Positions 43,231 to 52,545 of a DNA stretch of 64,000 bases are shown here, piece after piece. The notes under the pieces are model-generated. The model did not search any database. It saw nothing but the letters and a program-made list of their open reading frames with translations, and was not told where the DNA came from. The DNA is from Leptospira_A sp046736045. GTDB taxonomy: Bacteria; Spirochaetota; Leptospiria; Leptospirales; Leptospiraceae. The stretch lies in the NCBI RefSeq assembly GCF_046736045.1, contig NZ_CP177133.1, positions 124,001-188,000 on the forward strand, read 5' to 3'. Every line of letters starts with the position of its first letter. Positions within the stretch are counted from its first letter, which is position 1. The position numbers were made by a program, and so were the translations under genes.

Positions 43231-45006
43231 ATGGCAAAGGAAAAGAAACCAAATCCCGTTCTGCACGAACAAAAAAAAGAGTCTAAGGAAACATTTTCTT
43301 TTTTGATAAAGATACATAATTTGCATAAACATTATTATGAGGTAGAGCTCAGTATAGAATCGGAACGGGAAGAAATTTACCTTGCTTTGCCTGCGTGGAC
43401 ACCCGGTTCCTATATGATCAGGGATTATTCTACCCACTTACATCGATTTGGTGTCGTTAATTCGCAAACGAAAGAAAGTATTTCCTGGGAACAGGTGGAT
43501 TTAAATCGTTGGAAAATCCTTACTGATAAAAAATCAGTCACTGTTTCCTATATCATTTATGCTTTTGAGGATTATACGGTCAGAACCAATTATTTGGATG
43601 TTGAATTCGGATTTATCAACCCTCCCGGTTTTTTTCTTTATCCGGAAGAAAGATTGTCCCAACCGGTCGACATTCAATTTCAAGTTTCGGAAATATTCTC
43701 AAATGTATTCACATCCCTTCCCAAAAACAATACATTGCATTCGTTCCATGCGAATGATTTTGACGAATTATTCGATTCGCCTTTTCACATAACAAATAAA
43801 AATTCCGTTTTCTTTGAAGCGGGAAGCTGCGAACACGAGCTGTTGATTGAAGGAGATGTCTCTTATTCCTTCAAAGAAAAACTTGCGAATGATTTAAAAC
43901 TGATCACATCCACCGAAATCGCCTGGATGGGAAATAGTCCGAACCCGTATTATCTTTTCGTTTTAAATCTCAGTCAAAATGCATACGGTGGGCTGGAACA
44001 TAGGGCATCCAGTATTAATTTTTTCAGCCCCGACGGAATCCATGACGGAGAAGAATACAAACGTCTTTTGGAGTTATTGGCACATGAATACTTTCATCTA
44101 TGGAACATCAAACGAATCCGTCCGATCGCCTTAGGACCGTTTGATTATCAAAAACCGAATCTTACAAAAGAACTTTGGATTGCGGAAGGTATCACCAGTT
44201 TTTATGATATTTATTTTTTATACTTATCGGGTTTTATCACGAAAGAAGATTATCTAACCCGCGTCCAAACGGATATTTTCGCACTCGATGAAACAAACGC
44301 GGAAGATTGGATGAGTCTGGAAGAATCTTCGTTCACAGCCTGGAACAAATTTTACAAAAGAAACGGAAATAGTCATAACATCAATATTTCCTATTATACA
44401 AAAGGCGGTGTACTTGTTCTGTGCATGGAACTGTACATTCGAAAAGAAACCGCAGGTTTGAATTCTTTTCAAAATATCATGCAGGCTTTATATAAAAAAT
44501 ACCATATCGAAAAGCAAAGGGGATTCACCAAACAAGAGTTTTTTGACATAGCCTTTGAGGTAACCGGGGTCGATCTGAAATTGGAATTTGATATTTATCT
44601 TACCAAGCCGATTCGGATTCCTGTGGAAGAATATTTGAAATGGATCGGGATATTCCGAACGGATTCCGATTTCGGTTCCGATTTGGGATTTCGGGTCAAA
44701 GAAAAAAACGGAAATGTTTTCGTTCAAAAAATCCTTCATGGAAAGGACACCACTACTCCCGATATTCAACTGGAAGACGAAATCATTGCCATCAATGGAA
44801 AACGAATGACTTATTCCGGTTTTCAAAAATTGGAAAAACTATTTCAACCGAAGGAAAAAATTCTTATTCTATTGTCCAGATACGGAAAAACAAAGGAAAT
44901 CATTTTGGAAGTCAGTGGAAGTTATAAGAGTAAAAAACTTTCATTCAGTGCCATTGTGCCTCCGGAAATCAAACAAATTCAAAATTCTTTTTTCGGAACC
45001 ACATAA
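43231..45006 (+). CDS. M61 family peptidase (glycyl aminopeptidase-like) with PDZ domain
   Basis: A 591-residue protein. An N-terminal beta domain (about 20-190) precedes the zinc peptidase domain with HEYFHLWNIKRIRP (HExxH) and the downstream glutamate in ELWIAEGITSFYD, the gluzincin pattern of M61 enzymes. A PDZ domain covers about 490-590 (LGFRVKEKNGNVFVQKIL). No signal peptide is evident, so it is likely cytoplasmic. The ATG at 43231 gives MAKEKKPN; a TTG nine bases upstream is less likely. Its stop is one base before the ATG of corA, so the two are coupled. Confidence 0.85.
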   Translation: MAKEKKPNPVLHEQKKESKETFSFLIKIHNLHKHYYEVELSIESEREEIYLALPAWTPGSYMIRDYSTHLHRFGVVNSQTKESISWEQVDLNRWKILTDKKSVTVSYIIYAFEDYTVRTNYLDVEFGFINPPGFFLYPEERLSQPVDIQFQVSEIFSNVFTSLPKNNTLHSFHANDFDELFDSPFHITNKNSVFFEAGSCEHELLIEGDVSYSFKEKLANDLKLITSTEIAWMGNSPNPYYLFVLNLSQNAYGGLEHRASSINFFSPDGIHDGEEYKRLLELLAHEYFHLWNIKRIRPIALGPFDYQKPNLTKELWIAEGITSFYDIYFLYLSGFITKEDYLTRVQTDIFALDETNAEDWMSLEESSFTAWNKFYKRNGNSHNINISYYTKGGVLVLCMELYIRKETAGLNSFQNIMQALYKKYHIEKQRGFTKQEFFDIAFEVTGVDLKLEFDIYLTKPIRIPVEEYLKWIGIFRTDSDFGSDLGFRVKEKNGNVFVQKILHGKDTTTPDIQLEDEIIAINGKRMTYSGFQKLEKLFQPKEKILILLSRYGKTKEIILEVSGSYKSKKLSFSAIVPPEIKQIQNSFFGTT

Positions 45007-45007
45007 A

Positions 45008-45964
45008 ATGGCGAGTATTCTGAATTATATTCTAACCCCTTCCACAAAGGATGAAATCATTCCGAACAAACCTCTTCCTCTCTCCAAAGGAGGAAAACAT
45101 TGGATTCATATAACAGCCGAAAATGAAAACCAATTGAATGTTCTTTTCCAAAAACATAAGATACATCCGCTGACGATAGAAGATATTCTCAACCCAAGCA
45201 GCAGAATCAAATTGGAAAAATTCCCGAATTACATATTCTTTATTTATAAAGGATTTTATTTCGATAAAAGCCAACTTGTTTCCCGCAATTTCAATTTTAT
45301 ACTTACTAAAAATCAAATCATTTCCATTACATTAGATTACCGGGAAACGATTGCCGATTTGATTGATAATTGGAAAGCAAATCATAGCATTCTTGCGCAA
45401 GGTTATGAATTTATTGTACATAAAATTTTAGATACGGAAACGGATCATACTCTCGCCATAGTTCAGAAGATTGAAGAAAAAATAGAACAATTGGAAGATC
45501 AGATTTTCAACAATTCCCGCAGGCTGGACATCAGCTATATTTATAGTTTGAGAGGAAGCCTTCAAAGTATGAAAAAAGGACTGATTCAAAACAAGGAAGT
45601 TTTGGAAAGTGTGGAAGCGATCCAGAGCAGTTTTTTCAGTGATGAAGCGGATGCTTTTTTTCGGGACGTAAGGGATCATTCTATCAAAATACTGGAGTTA
45701 GTTGATAGCAATATAGAATCCATCTCTTCTGCATTGGAAGCTCATATTGCCATATCAAGCAGAAAGACAAATGAAATCATGAAGACCCTTACGATCATGA
45801 CTGCTATCATGTTACCTATGTCTTTAATTGCAGGTATATTCGGAATGAACTTCAAACATATACCTACTTTGGATTGGGAATGGGGTTATTTTTATTCTAT
45901 AGTGTGGATGATAGGCACGGGAATTACAATGTATTGGTATTTCCGATTCAAGCGATGGTTTTAA
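45008..45964 (+). CDS. corA: CorA family magnesium/cobalt transporter
   Basis: A 318-residue divalent-cation channel. The long cytoplasmic N-terminal domain and stalk helix lead to two C-terminal membrane helices with the selectivity motif GMNF (IAGIFGMNFKHIP) between them, and the C-terminus ends in the basic FRFKRWF. The start at 45008 is one base after the M61 stop; a longer frame would overlap that gene by 93 bases and adds no family sequence. Its last four bases overlap the convergent 623-codon gene. Confidence 0.93.
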   Translation: MASILNYILTPSTKDEIIPNKPLPLSKGGKHWIHITAENENQLNVLFQKHKIHPLTIEDILNPSSRIKLEKFPNYIFFIYKGFYFDKSQLVSRNFNFILTKNQIISITLDYRETIADLIDNWKANHSILAQGYEFIVHKILDTETDHTLAIVQKIEEKIEQLEDQIFNNSRRLDISYIYSLRGSLQSMKKGLIQNKEVLESVEAIQSSFFSDEADAFFRDVRDHSIKILELVDSNIESISSALEAHIAISSRKTNEIMKTLTIMTAIMLPMSLIAGIFGMNFKHIPTLDWEWGYFYSIVWMIGTGITMYWYFRFKRWF

Positions 45965-47832
45965 TCGGATGAATGTACGGAGTGAATTGCATTACGAATT
46001 TCGGCCAATTTAGATTCGTATTTTTCTTCAAACGCTTCTTCTCTGCGGATCCAGCGGCTTAATAATTCTTTTAATTTCGCATTTTTGGTTTCAAATTCCG
46101 TCGAGTCGGGAAAAGAGATGATCGTATCTTCTGCAAGCGGTTTGTTCGGAAATTTAAGAAAAGCGAAATCAGGAATCATCTTTTCCAATAACTCCAAATT
46201 AAAGATGGGATAGTTTGCTTGAATCCATTCAACTGTGGGAGGAATCCTTTTGCTGAAAAATGCTTCTTCGATCGCCTGGATGAGCACTCTTTTATTTTGA
46301 ATTTTTTTATCCCTTTCGATTTTCTCTTCACGTTCTTTCAATTTTCTTTTGAAAAAGTTTTCCCTTCTTTTTTCATACTGAAACTGTCGATCCATTTGGG
46401 CATAGGTGATAATTGATTTTGCTTTCGCATATCCGCTATTAACTAAAGGAGTGGCGCCTAAAAAATAAAACAATTTATAAAACCAGGGAATATAATTGAA
46501 ATACACCGCTTGTAAATTTCTTCCGTAAATTTTGACAAAATCTTCGTCTTTAAAAATCGGTTTTAAATCCGCTTCGTTTGCTTCAACCAATGCTTTAAAG
46601 TATAATATATATTCCGTTGTAAAGCGATAGTTTTCATAAATCAGAAGATTGATTTCTTTCAAACTGGCGATATTTTTCAGAGCAAAGATGGCCATTTTTG
46701 CTTCCGGATCCAACCATTCCGCGGAAAGTACATTCGGGTTCTTTTTCAACTGTTCCACAATGACAATGTCGTTTTTGGTATCTCTTTCCAAGTTGATGCG
46801 AAGCAATCTCGAATCAAAGTCGAAAGTACTTTCCAACATTGTCAGATAAACCTTTAACAATTTATCAAACTCAACTTTTTGACTTTTTTCCTGATTGACG
46901 GAAGCGATATCACAAAGTTTTCGAATAACTTTAATTATACGAAAATAACCTTTTTCCTTTAGGATCGCTTCATAAGCAAGATATACATCCATCCGTTTTT
47001 TGATGAGTTCTATCTCGTGGTTGTCGGATAGCGCTTGAGACTCTTTGATTTCAGAGTTCATTTCATCAATCCGATCCCTTAACCCGATATCGAATGACCT
47101 GGCAAGCGGTTCCACTTTGGCTAAAAAAAGTTCATTCGCAATTGAAACAAAATGTTGGGCTTGGGTATCAAGAATGGAAAAAATTCCTATATTGGGAAGT
47201 ACCACAAGTTTAGGCTCATTGTCCAATTCCTCCAAAAGCAATTCTTTCGATCTTCTAAGCATAGCCGCAGAAGGCGGATAAGGAAATTCTTTCGGTGATA
47301 ATAGATAATCAATATCATCACCGCTAGTTGCTTCTTTGATGAATTGCGGATCGGAGATTTTCAATAAAATGGATCTCCAATCCTCTTCTCCGAGTGCTTT
47401 TTTTTCGATCGCATACTTTCTGATAGCGTCCGAAGATTTTTTAAGCAATCGGTGAAACGTATCTTCAATCGAAAGTCCGTCCGGAACTGAAACACAAAAC
47501 GGATATAAGGCGATAGAACCCAAACCATGATTGTACCTAATCTCAAAAAGCTGGGTGACGATTCCGTAATCAATCAGCTCCCAAAGATGTTCCAACGCGA
47601 CTTCCAGGGAAATCTTTAACTTTTCGACGGTTGATTCCGTAGTTTGAAAGAGTGATCCTTTTTCAATTTGATCTTTTGTAGATAAAGCCTCGATGGCTTT
47701 CATAATCACCAATGCTTCTTTTTGAAGAATGATACCGGAAGCCCTGCCAATCATTTCTTTGGAAGTTATGGACAAAAATGCATCTTTAGGTGGATGGGTT
47801 CGCATAAATTTAGATAGAGGTAATTCCCCCAT
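45961..47832 (-). CDS. Large protein of unknown function
   Basis: A 623-residue soluble protein without a recognised family. It is helix-rich and charged, with a Lys/Glu/Arg coiled segment at about 490-525 (FFKRKLKEREEKIERDKK). The N-terminal 140 residues look like a compact domain (LFQTTESTVEKLKISLEVALEHLWELI). No signal peptide or membrane helix is evident. The start could be 47832, which overlaps the SDR gene upstream by 23 bases, or an ATG at 47805 just after it. It is the last gene of the efp-mtnB-SDR-SDR group on this strand. Confidence 0.65.
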   Translation of the reverse strand: MGELPLSKFMRTHPPKDAFLSITSKEMIGRASGIILQKEALVIMKAIEALSTKDQIEKGSLFQTTESTVEKLKISLEVALEHLWELIDYGIVTQLFEIRYNHGLGSIALYPFCVSVPDGLSIEDTFHRLLKKSSDAIRKYAIEKKALGEEDWRSILLKISDPQFIKEATSGDDIDYLLSPKEFPYPPSAAMLRRSKELLLEELDNEPKLVVLPNIGIFSILDTQAQHFVSIANELFLAKVEPLARSFDIGLRDRIDEMNSEIKESQALSDNHEIELIKKRMDVYLAYEAILKEKGYFRIIKVIRKLCDIASVNQEKSQKVEFDKLLKVYLTMLESTFDFDSRLLRINLERDTKNDIVIVEQLKKNPNVLSAEWLDPEAKMAIFALKNIASLKEINLLIYENYRFTTEYILYFKALVEANEADLKPIFKDEDFVKIYGRNLQAVYFNYIPWFYKLFYFLGATPLVNSGYAKAKSIITYAQMDRQFQYEKRRENFFKRKLKEREEKIERDKKIQNKRVLIQAIEEAFFSKRIPPTVEWIQANYPIFNLELLEKMIPDFAFLKFPNKPLAEDTIISFPDSTEFETKNAKLKELLSRWIRREEAFEEKYESKLAEIRNAIHSVHSSD

Positions 47833-48547
47833 CTACCGACCAGTTGGCACCGGAAATATATCCGGATTCTTTTTGCATTAAAAAGTTTACAACTCTTGCT
47901 ATTTCGGAAGGTTCGGCAACTCGTTTAACGGGAGTTTTGCCAATAATTATCTGACGATGATTTTTCACCTGGTCTTCCTGAATTCCCATGGAGGTATCCA
48001 CATACCCCGGACTGATACAATTTGCAGTAATCCCGAATTCACCCCATTCATCCGCAATAGACTTGGTAAATCCCACCATTGCATGTTTGGATGCGGAATA
48101 TCCGACCGACAACGCCGATCCTACTATGGAAAGAGATGATGCAATGGAAACAATACGTCCGAAACCGGATTCTTTGAATTTGGGAAGTAATAATTTGGAT
48201 AACAAAAAAAGCGAATCCATATTGATGCGGAAAATATTCTGCCATTCCTCAAGATTAACGTCTGTTATTTTATGATAAGGGCCGCCGTATCCTGCGCAAT
48301 GAACGAATCCGTAAATTTCGCCGCTTTCTTTCGATTCAGCGATGATTTTGGTAAGCGCTCTTTCCAAAACAAATAATGGTTCCGATAAATCTATTTCTCT
48401 GAAGGTTTCCTGCAAAACCGGACTTTCCGGCCTTTTTTTGTCCAGGTTCCAAACAGAAAAACCGGATAGAACCAGTGATCTTACAATCTCCCGTCCGATT
48501 CCTCCACTACCACCCGTTAGTATGATAATTGTTTCGGGAACTTCCAT
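47810..48547 (-). CDS. Short-chain dehydrogenase/reductase
   Basis: A 245-residue SDR with the NAD(P) motif TGGSGGIGRE, the NAG-region equivalent VHCAGYGG, catalytic Ser in SIASSLSIVG, and YSASKHA with the Tyr-Lys pair. The C-terminus is the usual ISGANWSVDGG. Acidic/basic residues after the second strand (NLDKKRPE) suit NAD. It starts two bases after the stop of the other SDR gene in this group. Substrate unknown. Confidence 0.87.
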   Translation of the reverse strand: MEVPETIIILTGGSGGIGREIVRSLVLSGFSVWNLDKKRPESPVLQETFREIDLSEPLFVLERALTKIIAESKESGEIYGFVHCAGYGGPYHKITDVNLEEWQNIFRINMDSLFLLSKLLLPKFKESGFGRIVSIASSLSIVGSALSVGYSASKHAMVGFTKSIADEWGEFGITANCISPGYVDTSMGIQEDQVKNHRQIIIGKTPVKRVAEPSEIARVVNFLMQKESGYISGANWSVDGGITSI

Positions 48548-48549
48548 TA

Positions 48550-49284
48550 TCAGAGTATTCCTTTTTTCGGAGTCATATAAAATTCTTCCAGATAAACCGT
48601 GTCGGGAAGATAAGCAAGGCCATGCAAGAATACAGCCGCATCTTTTACACTGACCATATCCTCTTTGGAAAATTCAGGTCGGTTGTCCCATATCGAAGTG
48701 GCAATGGCTCCCAGATACGCATTGATTACTTTTGTTCCGAACGGCTTCCACTCTTCCCGGAGAGCCTTTGCAAGTCCGGAAGCTGCGTGTTTTGAAGCGC
48801 AATAAACGGTAGAATTCGGGAACCCTTGTCTCGCAGCTGTGGAAGTGAAAAAAACAATCGTCGCAGGAAGGGATGACTTCAAAGCAAGACTCATAATTTT
48901 TAATACTCTCATAGAAGAGAATAGATTCAAACTAAAATGTTTTTGAATTTCAACAAGATTTAGGTCTTCGACAGACGAAAAAAAACCATCACCTTGCGCA
49001 AAGTAGACGACAAATTCGGACTTTTCCTCCGAGGTCTCCCAGGATTTCCATTCCTTTTGCCAAGCGGTTTCCCAAGTTTGAAAATCCGAATCGGATGTGA
49101 GATCGAATTTATGATTAGTGTTCGGAGTCAATCGGGCGAGTGAACTTTGCCCGCTTCTTGAAAAACCGTAAACTTCAGTCTTTTCGGGGTTTTGATCGGA
49201 CGAAAGGGAATTGAATTCGTTGAATACTGCTTGTCCGATCCCTGACCCGGCACCAAAAATGAATACTCGTTTCAGTTTGTTCAT
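48550..49284 (-). CDS. Short-chain dehydrogenase/reductase
   Basis: A 244-residue SDR. Motifs: FGAGSGIGQAV for the cofactor, FAQGDGFF in place of the usual NNAG, FFTSTAARQGFP with the catalytic Ser, and YCASKHAAS with Tyr and Lys. The ATG at 49284 overlaps the stop of mtnB by four bases, which fixes the start better than the longer frame with no family sequence. The altered NNAG motif suggests a divergent enzyme. Probably acts on the same pathway as its neighbour SDR, but this is inference. Confidence 0.83.
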   Translation of the reverse strand: MNKLKRVFIFGAGSGIGQAVFNEFNSLSSDQNPEKTEVYGFSRSGQSSLARLTPNTNHKFDLTSDSDFQTWETAWQKEWKSWETSEEKSEFVVYFAQGDGFFSSVEDLNLVEIQKHFSLNLFSSMRVLKIMSLALKSSLPATIVFFTSTAARQGFPNSTVYCASKHAASGLAKALREEWKPFGTKVINAYLGAIATSIWDNRPEFSKEDMVSVKDAAVFLHGLAYLPDTVYLEEFYMTPKKGIL

Positions 49285-49907
49285 TTCTGATGAGCCATGA
49301 CTTGAAAAAGAAAAGCAACTGCTTCCAAATGTCGATTGGCTTCTGTGATTGTTTTTCCCCAAACCGTTGGCCCATGTTCTTCTACCAAAACAAAAGGAAG
49401 TGGGTAATCAGGATGTTTGTCTAAAAATAAGGAAATGGTTTCAGCGATTTTTTTCACTTCACCGTAATTATAAAAAACAGCCATCTGTAAATTCGGACGT
49501 TCCGTCCAGATACCGAAAGCCTTGATCATTTCAACCGGAGGGATCGGAATCAATCGATAACCTTCTTCCGGAGTCAGTTGAAAATTAAGCAAGTTGGATT
49601 CCAATGTATGTACGTGAAGAACGGAACCTGCATTGGGAAGATGATTGTATATCGAATGGTGGATGGAAGTTTCTGCCGAAGGTTTGTTTCCATCTGTCGA
49701 AGAAAGCAATGTTTGAGAGGAAATATCGATTTCTACAAAATCGTTATTTTTTAATTCACCTTTGTGTTTACCTGAAGCGGTAATCCAATAGGAATGTTTT
49801 TGTTCCGACCTTACAGAAAGATTACCGGCAGTAGCAAACATCCACTGCCTTTGGTAATATACCTGGGAGAGTCGAACGAGTTCTCCAATGAATTCTTGGT
49901 CACCCAA
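49281..49907 (-). CDS. mtnB: Methylthioribulose-1-phosphate dehydratase
   Basis: A 208-residue class II aldolase-fold enzyme of the methionine salvage pathway, converting methylthioribulose 1-phosphate to a diketo product. Diagnostic sequence: TAGNLSVR, ITASGKHKGEL, PSAETSIHHSIY, zinc ligands in HVHTLESN, and HGPTVWGKTITEANRHLE near the end. The gene starts two bases after the efp stop and is coupled to an SDR downstream. No mtnA, mtnC or mtnD is nearby. The pathway recycles the methylthio group left by polyamine or quorum-signal synthesis. Confidence 0.88.
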   Translation of the reverse strand: MGDQEFIGELVRLSQVYYQRQWMFATAGNLSVRSEQKHSYWITASGKHKGELKNNDFVEIDISSQTLLSSTDGNKPSAETSIHHSIYNHLPNAGSVLHVHTLESNLLNFQLTPEEGYRLIPIPPVEMIKAFGIWTERPNLQMAVFYNYGEVKKIAETISLFLDKHPDYPLPFVLVEEHGPTVWGKTITEANRHLEAVAFLFQVMAHQK

Positions 49908-49909
49908 TC

Positions 49910-50476
49910 CTATTTATTAATCCTCTCCACATACGTGATGTCACGGAGATCAATTTTTACCATATCTCCTTGTTTGATAAAGATAGGAACATTGACTTCA
50001 CCGCCAGTTTCGACTGTGACTCTTTTGAGTGCAAGACCGGTTGTATCACCTTTGAGTCCGTCTTCCGCATAAGTAACTTCTAATACGGCAAAGTTCGGAG
50101 GAATCACTCCAATCGGTTTGTCTTCGTAGAAAGAAACTTCTACGGGAGTTTCTTCTTTCATGAAAGGAAGAATGTCTTCTACATAATCCTTGGAAACAGG
50201 GATTTGTTCAAAATCATTTACATCCATAAAAATGATATCGTCCCCATCTGCATAACAGAACTGCATCTTTCTTTTTTCCAATTCAACGCTTTCCAATTTT
50301 TCTGCCGCTTTGAATGTTCTTTCGATGGAAGAGTCTTTGATAACGTTCTTTAATTTGGTACGAATGAACGCGGATCCCTTTCCTGGGTTAACGAACTCCG
50401 TTTTAACAACGGAATAAAGTTCGTTTTCGATTTTAAGGATCATGCCCTTCTTAACTTCTGTAATGCCTAATGTCAT
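49910..50476 (-). CDS. efp: Elongation factor P
   Basis: A 188-residue EF-P that relieves ribosome stalling at polyproline. The domain I loop contains Lys33 in NPGKGSAF, the residue beta-lysylated in enterobacteria. The start at 50476 gives MTLGITEVKKGM; longer frames contain the divergent promoter region. C-terminal domains II and III are complete, ending in YVERINK. It diverges from a lysine 2,3-aminomutase-family gene over a 66-base gap, and an EpmA-like gene lies at the right end of the window. That set suggests lysine 33 is beta-lysylated. Confidence 0.96.
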   Translation of the reverse strand: MTLGITEVKKGMILKIENELYSVVKTEFVNPGKGSAFIRTKLKNVIKDSSIERTFKAAEKLESVELEKRKMQFCYADGDDIIFMDVNDFEQIPVSKDYVEDILPFMKEETPVEVSFYEDKPIGVIPPNFAVLEVTYAEDGLKGDTTGLALKRVTVETGGEVNVPIFIKQGDMVKIDLRDITYVERINK

Positions 50477-50542
50477 AATTTCAATCTCGTAAAACAAAAT
50501 CCAGGGGACTTGCCCTAGTGTCAATCCAAGTATGGTCATAAG

Positions 50543-51607
50543 ATGAGCCAGGAAGATTGGATGTGGCAAATGCAAAATCGAATCACCGATCTTGCCACAT
50601 TGAAAAACCACATTACCCTTTCCGAAGAAGAAGAATCCGTTTTTCAGGCTGCCAGGGAACAATTTTCGTTCTCCATCACTCCTTATTATCTTTCCCTACT
50701 CGACCCGAAAGACCCCTCTTGCCCCATCCGCAAACAGGTATTACCAAGAGCAAACGAGTTAGTACGACTGGAAAACGAATCGGAAGACCCATTGGCAGAA
50801 CAAATACATATGCCGATCAAAGGGGTAACACATAGATATCCGGATCGGGCGATTTGGTATATTTCCCATATTTGTGCCGTGTATTGCAGATTTTGCACTA
50901 GAAAAAGAAAGGTTTCCAAACCAACGGAAACTCCCAATCGGGAAGAATGGAAGGAAGCATTGGAATACTTCCGAACTCACTCGGAGATCAAGGAAGTGAT
51001 ATTGTCGGGAGGAGATCCTTTGACTTTATCCGATCAACATATCGACTATTTACTTGGTGAACTCAATCGGATCGATCACATCAATCACCTGAGAATACAT
51101 ACAAGATATCCGGTCACTATGCCAATGCGGATTACCGATTCACTTTGCGAAATCTTTTCCAAATACTTTCCATTGTACATTGTTACACATTTCAATCATC
51201 CGAAAGAACTGACAGAAACGGTAAAGACAGCGATTACAAAATTGATCAAACAGGGAAACGTAACCATATTGAATCAATCCGTTCTTCTGAAGGATGTGAA
51301 TGATTCCGTAAATGTTCTGGAAGAATTGAATTATAAATTGGTTAAGTTCGGAATCAAACCATACTACTTGCATCAATGTGACGAAGTGTTCGGTAGCTCG
51401 GATTTTGTCGTCCCCATTGAAGACGGGATTCGCTTAATGTATGCTATTCGGGGGCGGATGTCAGGCCTTACCGTTCCCAATTATGTAAAGGATTTAACAG
51501 GTGGAGGCGGGAAAGTATTACTTGGACCGAACTACTTGTTGGAAAAAAGAGAAAATTCCTATCTATTTAAAAATTTCAACGGAGGAGAATATGAAGTCAC
51601 TCACTAG
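50543..51607 (+). CDS. Lysine 2,3-aminomutase family radical SAM enzyme (KamA/EpmB-like)
   Basis: A 354-residue radical SAM/PLP enzyme. The 4Fe-4S cluster motif is CAVYCRFC (Cys111, Cys115, Cys118). The C-terminal segment VKDLTGGGGKVLLGPNYLL contains the PLP lysine and an aspartate as in KamA. The protein lacks the long C-terminal extension of clostridial KamA (about 416 residues) and matches EpmB in length. Divergent adjacency to efp favours EF-P beta-lysylation; the KamA-type aspartate and GGGGK leave free beta-lysine production possible. It shares its last 17 bases with a lipoprotein gene. Confidence 0.87.
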   Translation: MSQEDWMWQMQNRITDLATLKNHITLSEEEESVFQAAREQFSFSITPYYLSLLDPKDPSCPIRKQVLPRANELVRLENESEDPLAEQIHMPIKGVTHRYPDRAIWYISHICAVYCRFCTRKRKVSKPTETPNREEWKEALEYFRTHSEIKEVILSGGDPLTLSDQHIDYLLGELNRIDHINHLRIHTRYPVTMPMRITDSLCEIFSKYFPLYIVTHFNHPKELTETVKTAITKLIKQGNVTILNQSVLLKDVNDSVNVLEELNYKLVKFGIKPYYLHQCDEVFGSSDFVVPIEDGIRLMYAIRGRMSGLTVPNYVKDLTGGGGKVLLGPNYLLEKRENSYLFKNFNGGEYEVTH

Positions 51608-52157
51608 GTATTCGGTAATTGCGGTTTTATTTTTTTCAATCATGTGCAAATCTTCTCAGCCGGTGGAAGTTGTTTCCAAATCAAATGAGAAGGACATAAA
51701 AACAGACGGGACAATTTTGCCGTCTCCCAAAAAACTCAGACTAACTTACGATTCCGTCTGGTCACCGAAAAAAGAATTTTCCCTACTGGAATCCGCAAGT
51801 TTACACGAAAGCGGAAATACTTATAAGATAGAATATAAGGATGCAAAGGTGGGTGAAATCGTCTGGATCAAAATATCATCGACCAACCAGGACAATCAAA
51901 GATCTTTTCCTTATTTGAATTCGGATTTTTCCTCATCTAACATAACAAAGGTTTCATACTACCCCTGGCAGGGAAGAAAAGCGAGTATCCTGATTCGGGA
52001 TATTTCACCTGCCAAGACCTATTTGCGCTGGGAAGGGATTTATAAAGGTTATCTGATTGTCGCAGAAACCGAATTGGGCCGAATCCTCGCAGATGAAAAG
52101 AACGGGATTGGAGATTATTTCCACGAGCATGTATCGAATGGTCTCGAACTTTTTTAA
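51591..52157 (+). CDS. Lipoprotein of unknown function
   Basis: A 188-residue protein whose ATG at 51591 follows an excellent ribosome site (GGAGGAGAAT) inside the end of the aminomutase gene; a longer in-frame start lacks such a site. The N-terminus MKSLTRYSVIAVLFFSIMC gives a probable lipidated Cys19 with a relaxed spirochete lipobox. The mature part is mixed alpha/beta with no family recognised. It is coupled to the aminomutase gene by overlap, although the functions do not obviously connect. Confidence 0.7.
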   Translation: MKSLTRYSVIAVLFFSIMCKSSQPVEVVSKSNEKDIKTDGTILPSPKKLRLTYDSVWSPKKEFSLLESASLHESGNTYKIEYKDAKVGEIVWIKISSTNQDNQRSFPYLNSDFSSSNITKVSYYPWQGRKASILIRDISPAKTYLRWEGIYKGYLIVAETELGRILADEKNGIGDYFHEHVSNGLELF

Positions 52158-52331
52158 GATCCAAACCCTCTTTTGATAGGTGCAGGGCCGCCCTACCATA
52201 AATGCTTTTGGTTACAAATTCGCCCGATTGGTTTTCCTTTTTTTCCCAATAACAGGCAAAATCGCTGAAAAAAGATTAGGCAAAAGAATGTTCGTAATCA
52301 ATTCTAGGAATGAATCGACAAAGATCAGTTT
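52158..52331. other. Intergenic region without gene
   Basis: These 174 bases have no coding frame or tRNA-like fold that I can see. A T-rich stretch (TTTCCTTTTTTT) follows the lipoprotein stop by about 70 bases. The small 68-codon gene begins at its right end. Confidence 0.5.
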
Positions 52332-52538
52332 ATGTGGTTGAAATTAGGAGAATCTGAAGTCATTAATCTCGATTTTATCGCTTCCATTAAGAAAAACAGT
52401 GGCCAGCCCACGATAGAAATCATCTACCAAGACTTAAATAATGTCAAATCCCTACCCTTTCCCGGTATTGAAGAACGTGACCGAGCCTTTAAAGCCATTT
52501 TGGAAAACCTTTCCCGAATGAAACTATTCTTTGAGTGA
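52332..52538 (+). CDS. Small protein of unknown function
   Basis: A 68-residue protein, MWLKLGESEVINLDF to RMKLFFE, with no signal peptide. It starts with short beta-like segments and ends in a helix (RDRAFKAILENLSRM). No family recognised with confidence. Its stop is eight bases before the ATG of the nucleotidyltransferase-fold gene; a TTG start at 52531 would overlap it. The two probably form one unit. Confidence 0.6.
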   Translation: MWLKLGESEVINLDFIASIKKNSGQPTIEIIYQDLNNVKSLPFPGIEERDRAFKAILENLSRMKLFFE

Positions 52539-52545
52539 ATTTCCA

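Noticed and set aside
44915..45007. Longer CorA start within the M61 gene
   Set aside because: The extra 31 residues are a shifted reading of the M61 C-terminus, while the ATG at 45008 gives the normal CorA N-terminus.
50477..50662. Longer frame upstream of EF-P
   Set aside because: It reads through the divergent promoter region and the start of the aminomutase gene; EF-P proteins begin at the MTLGITEV position.
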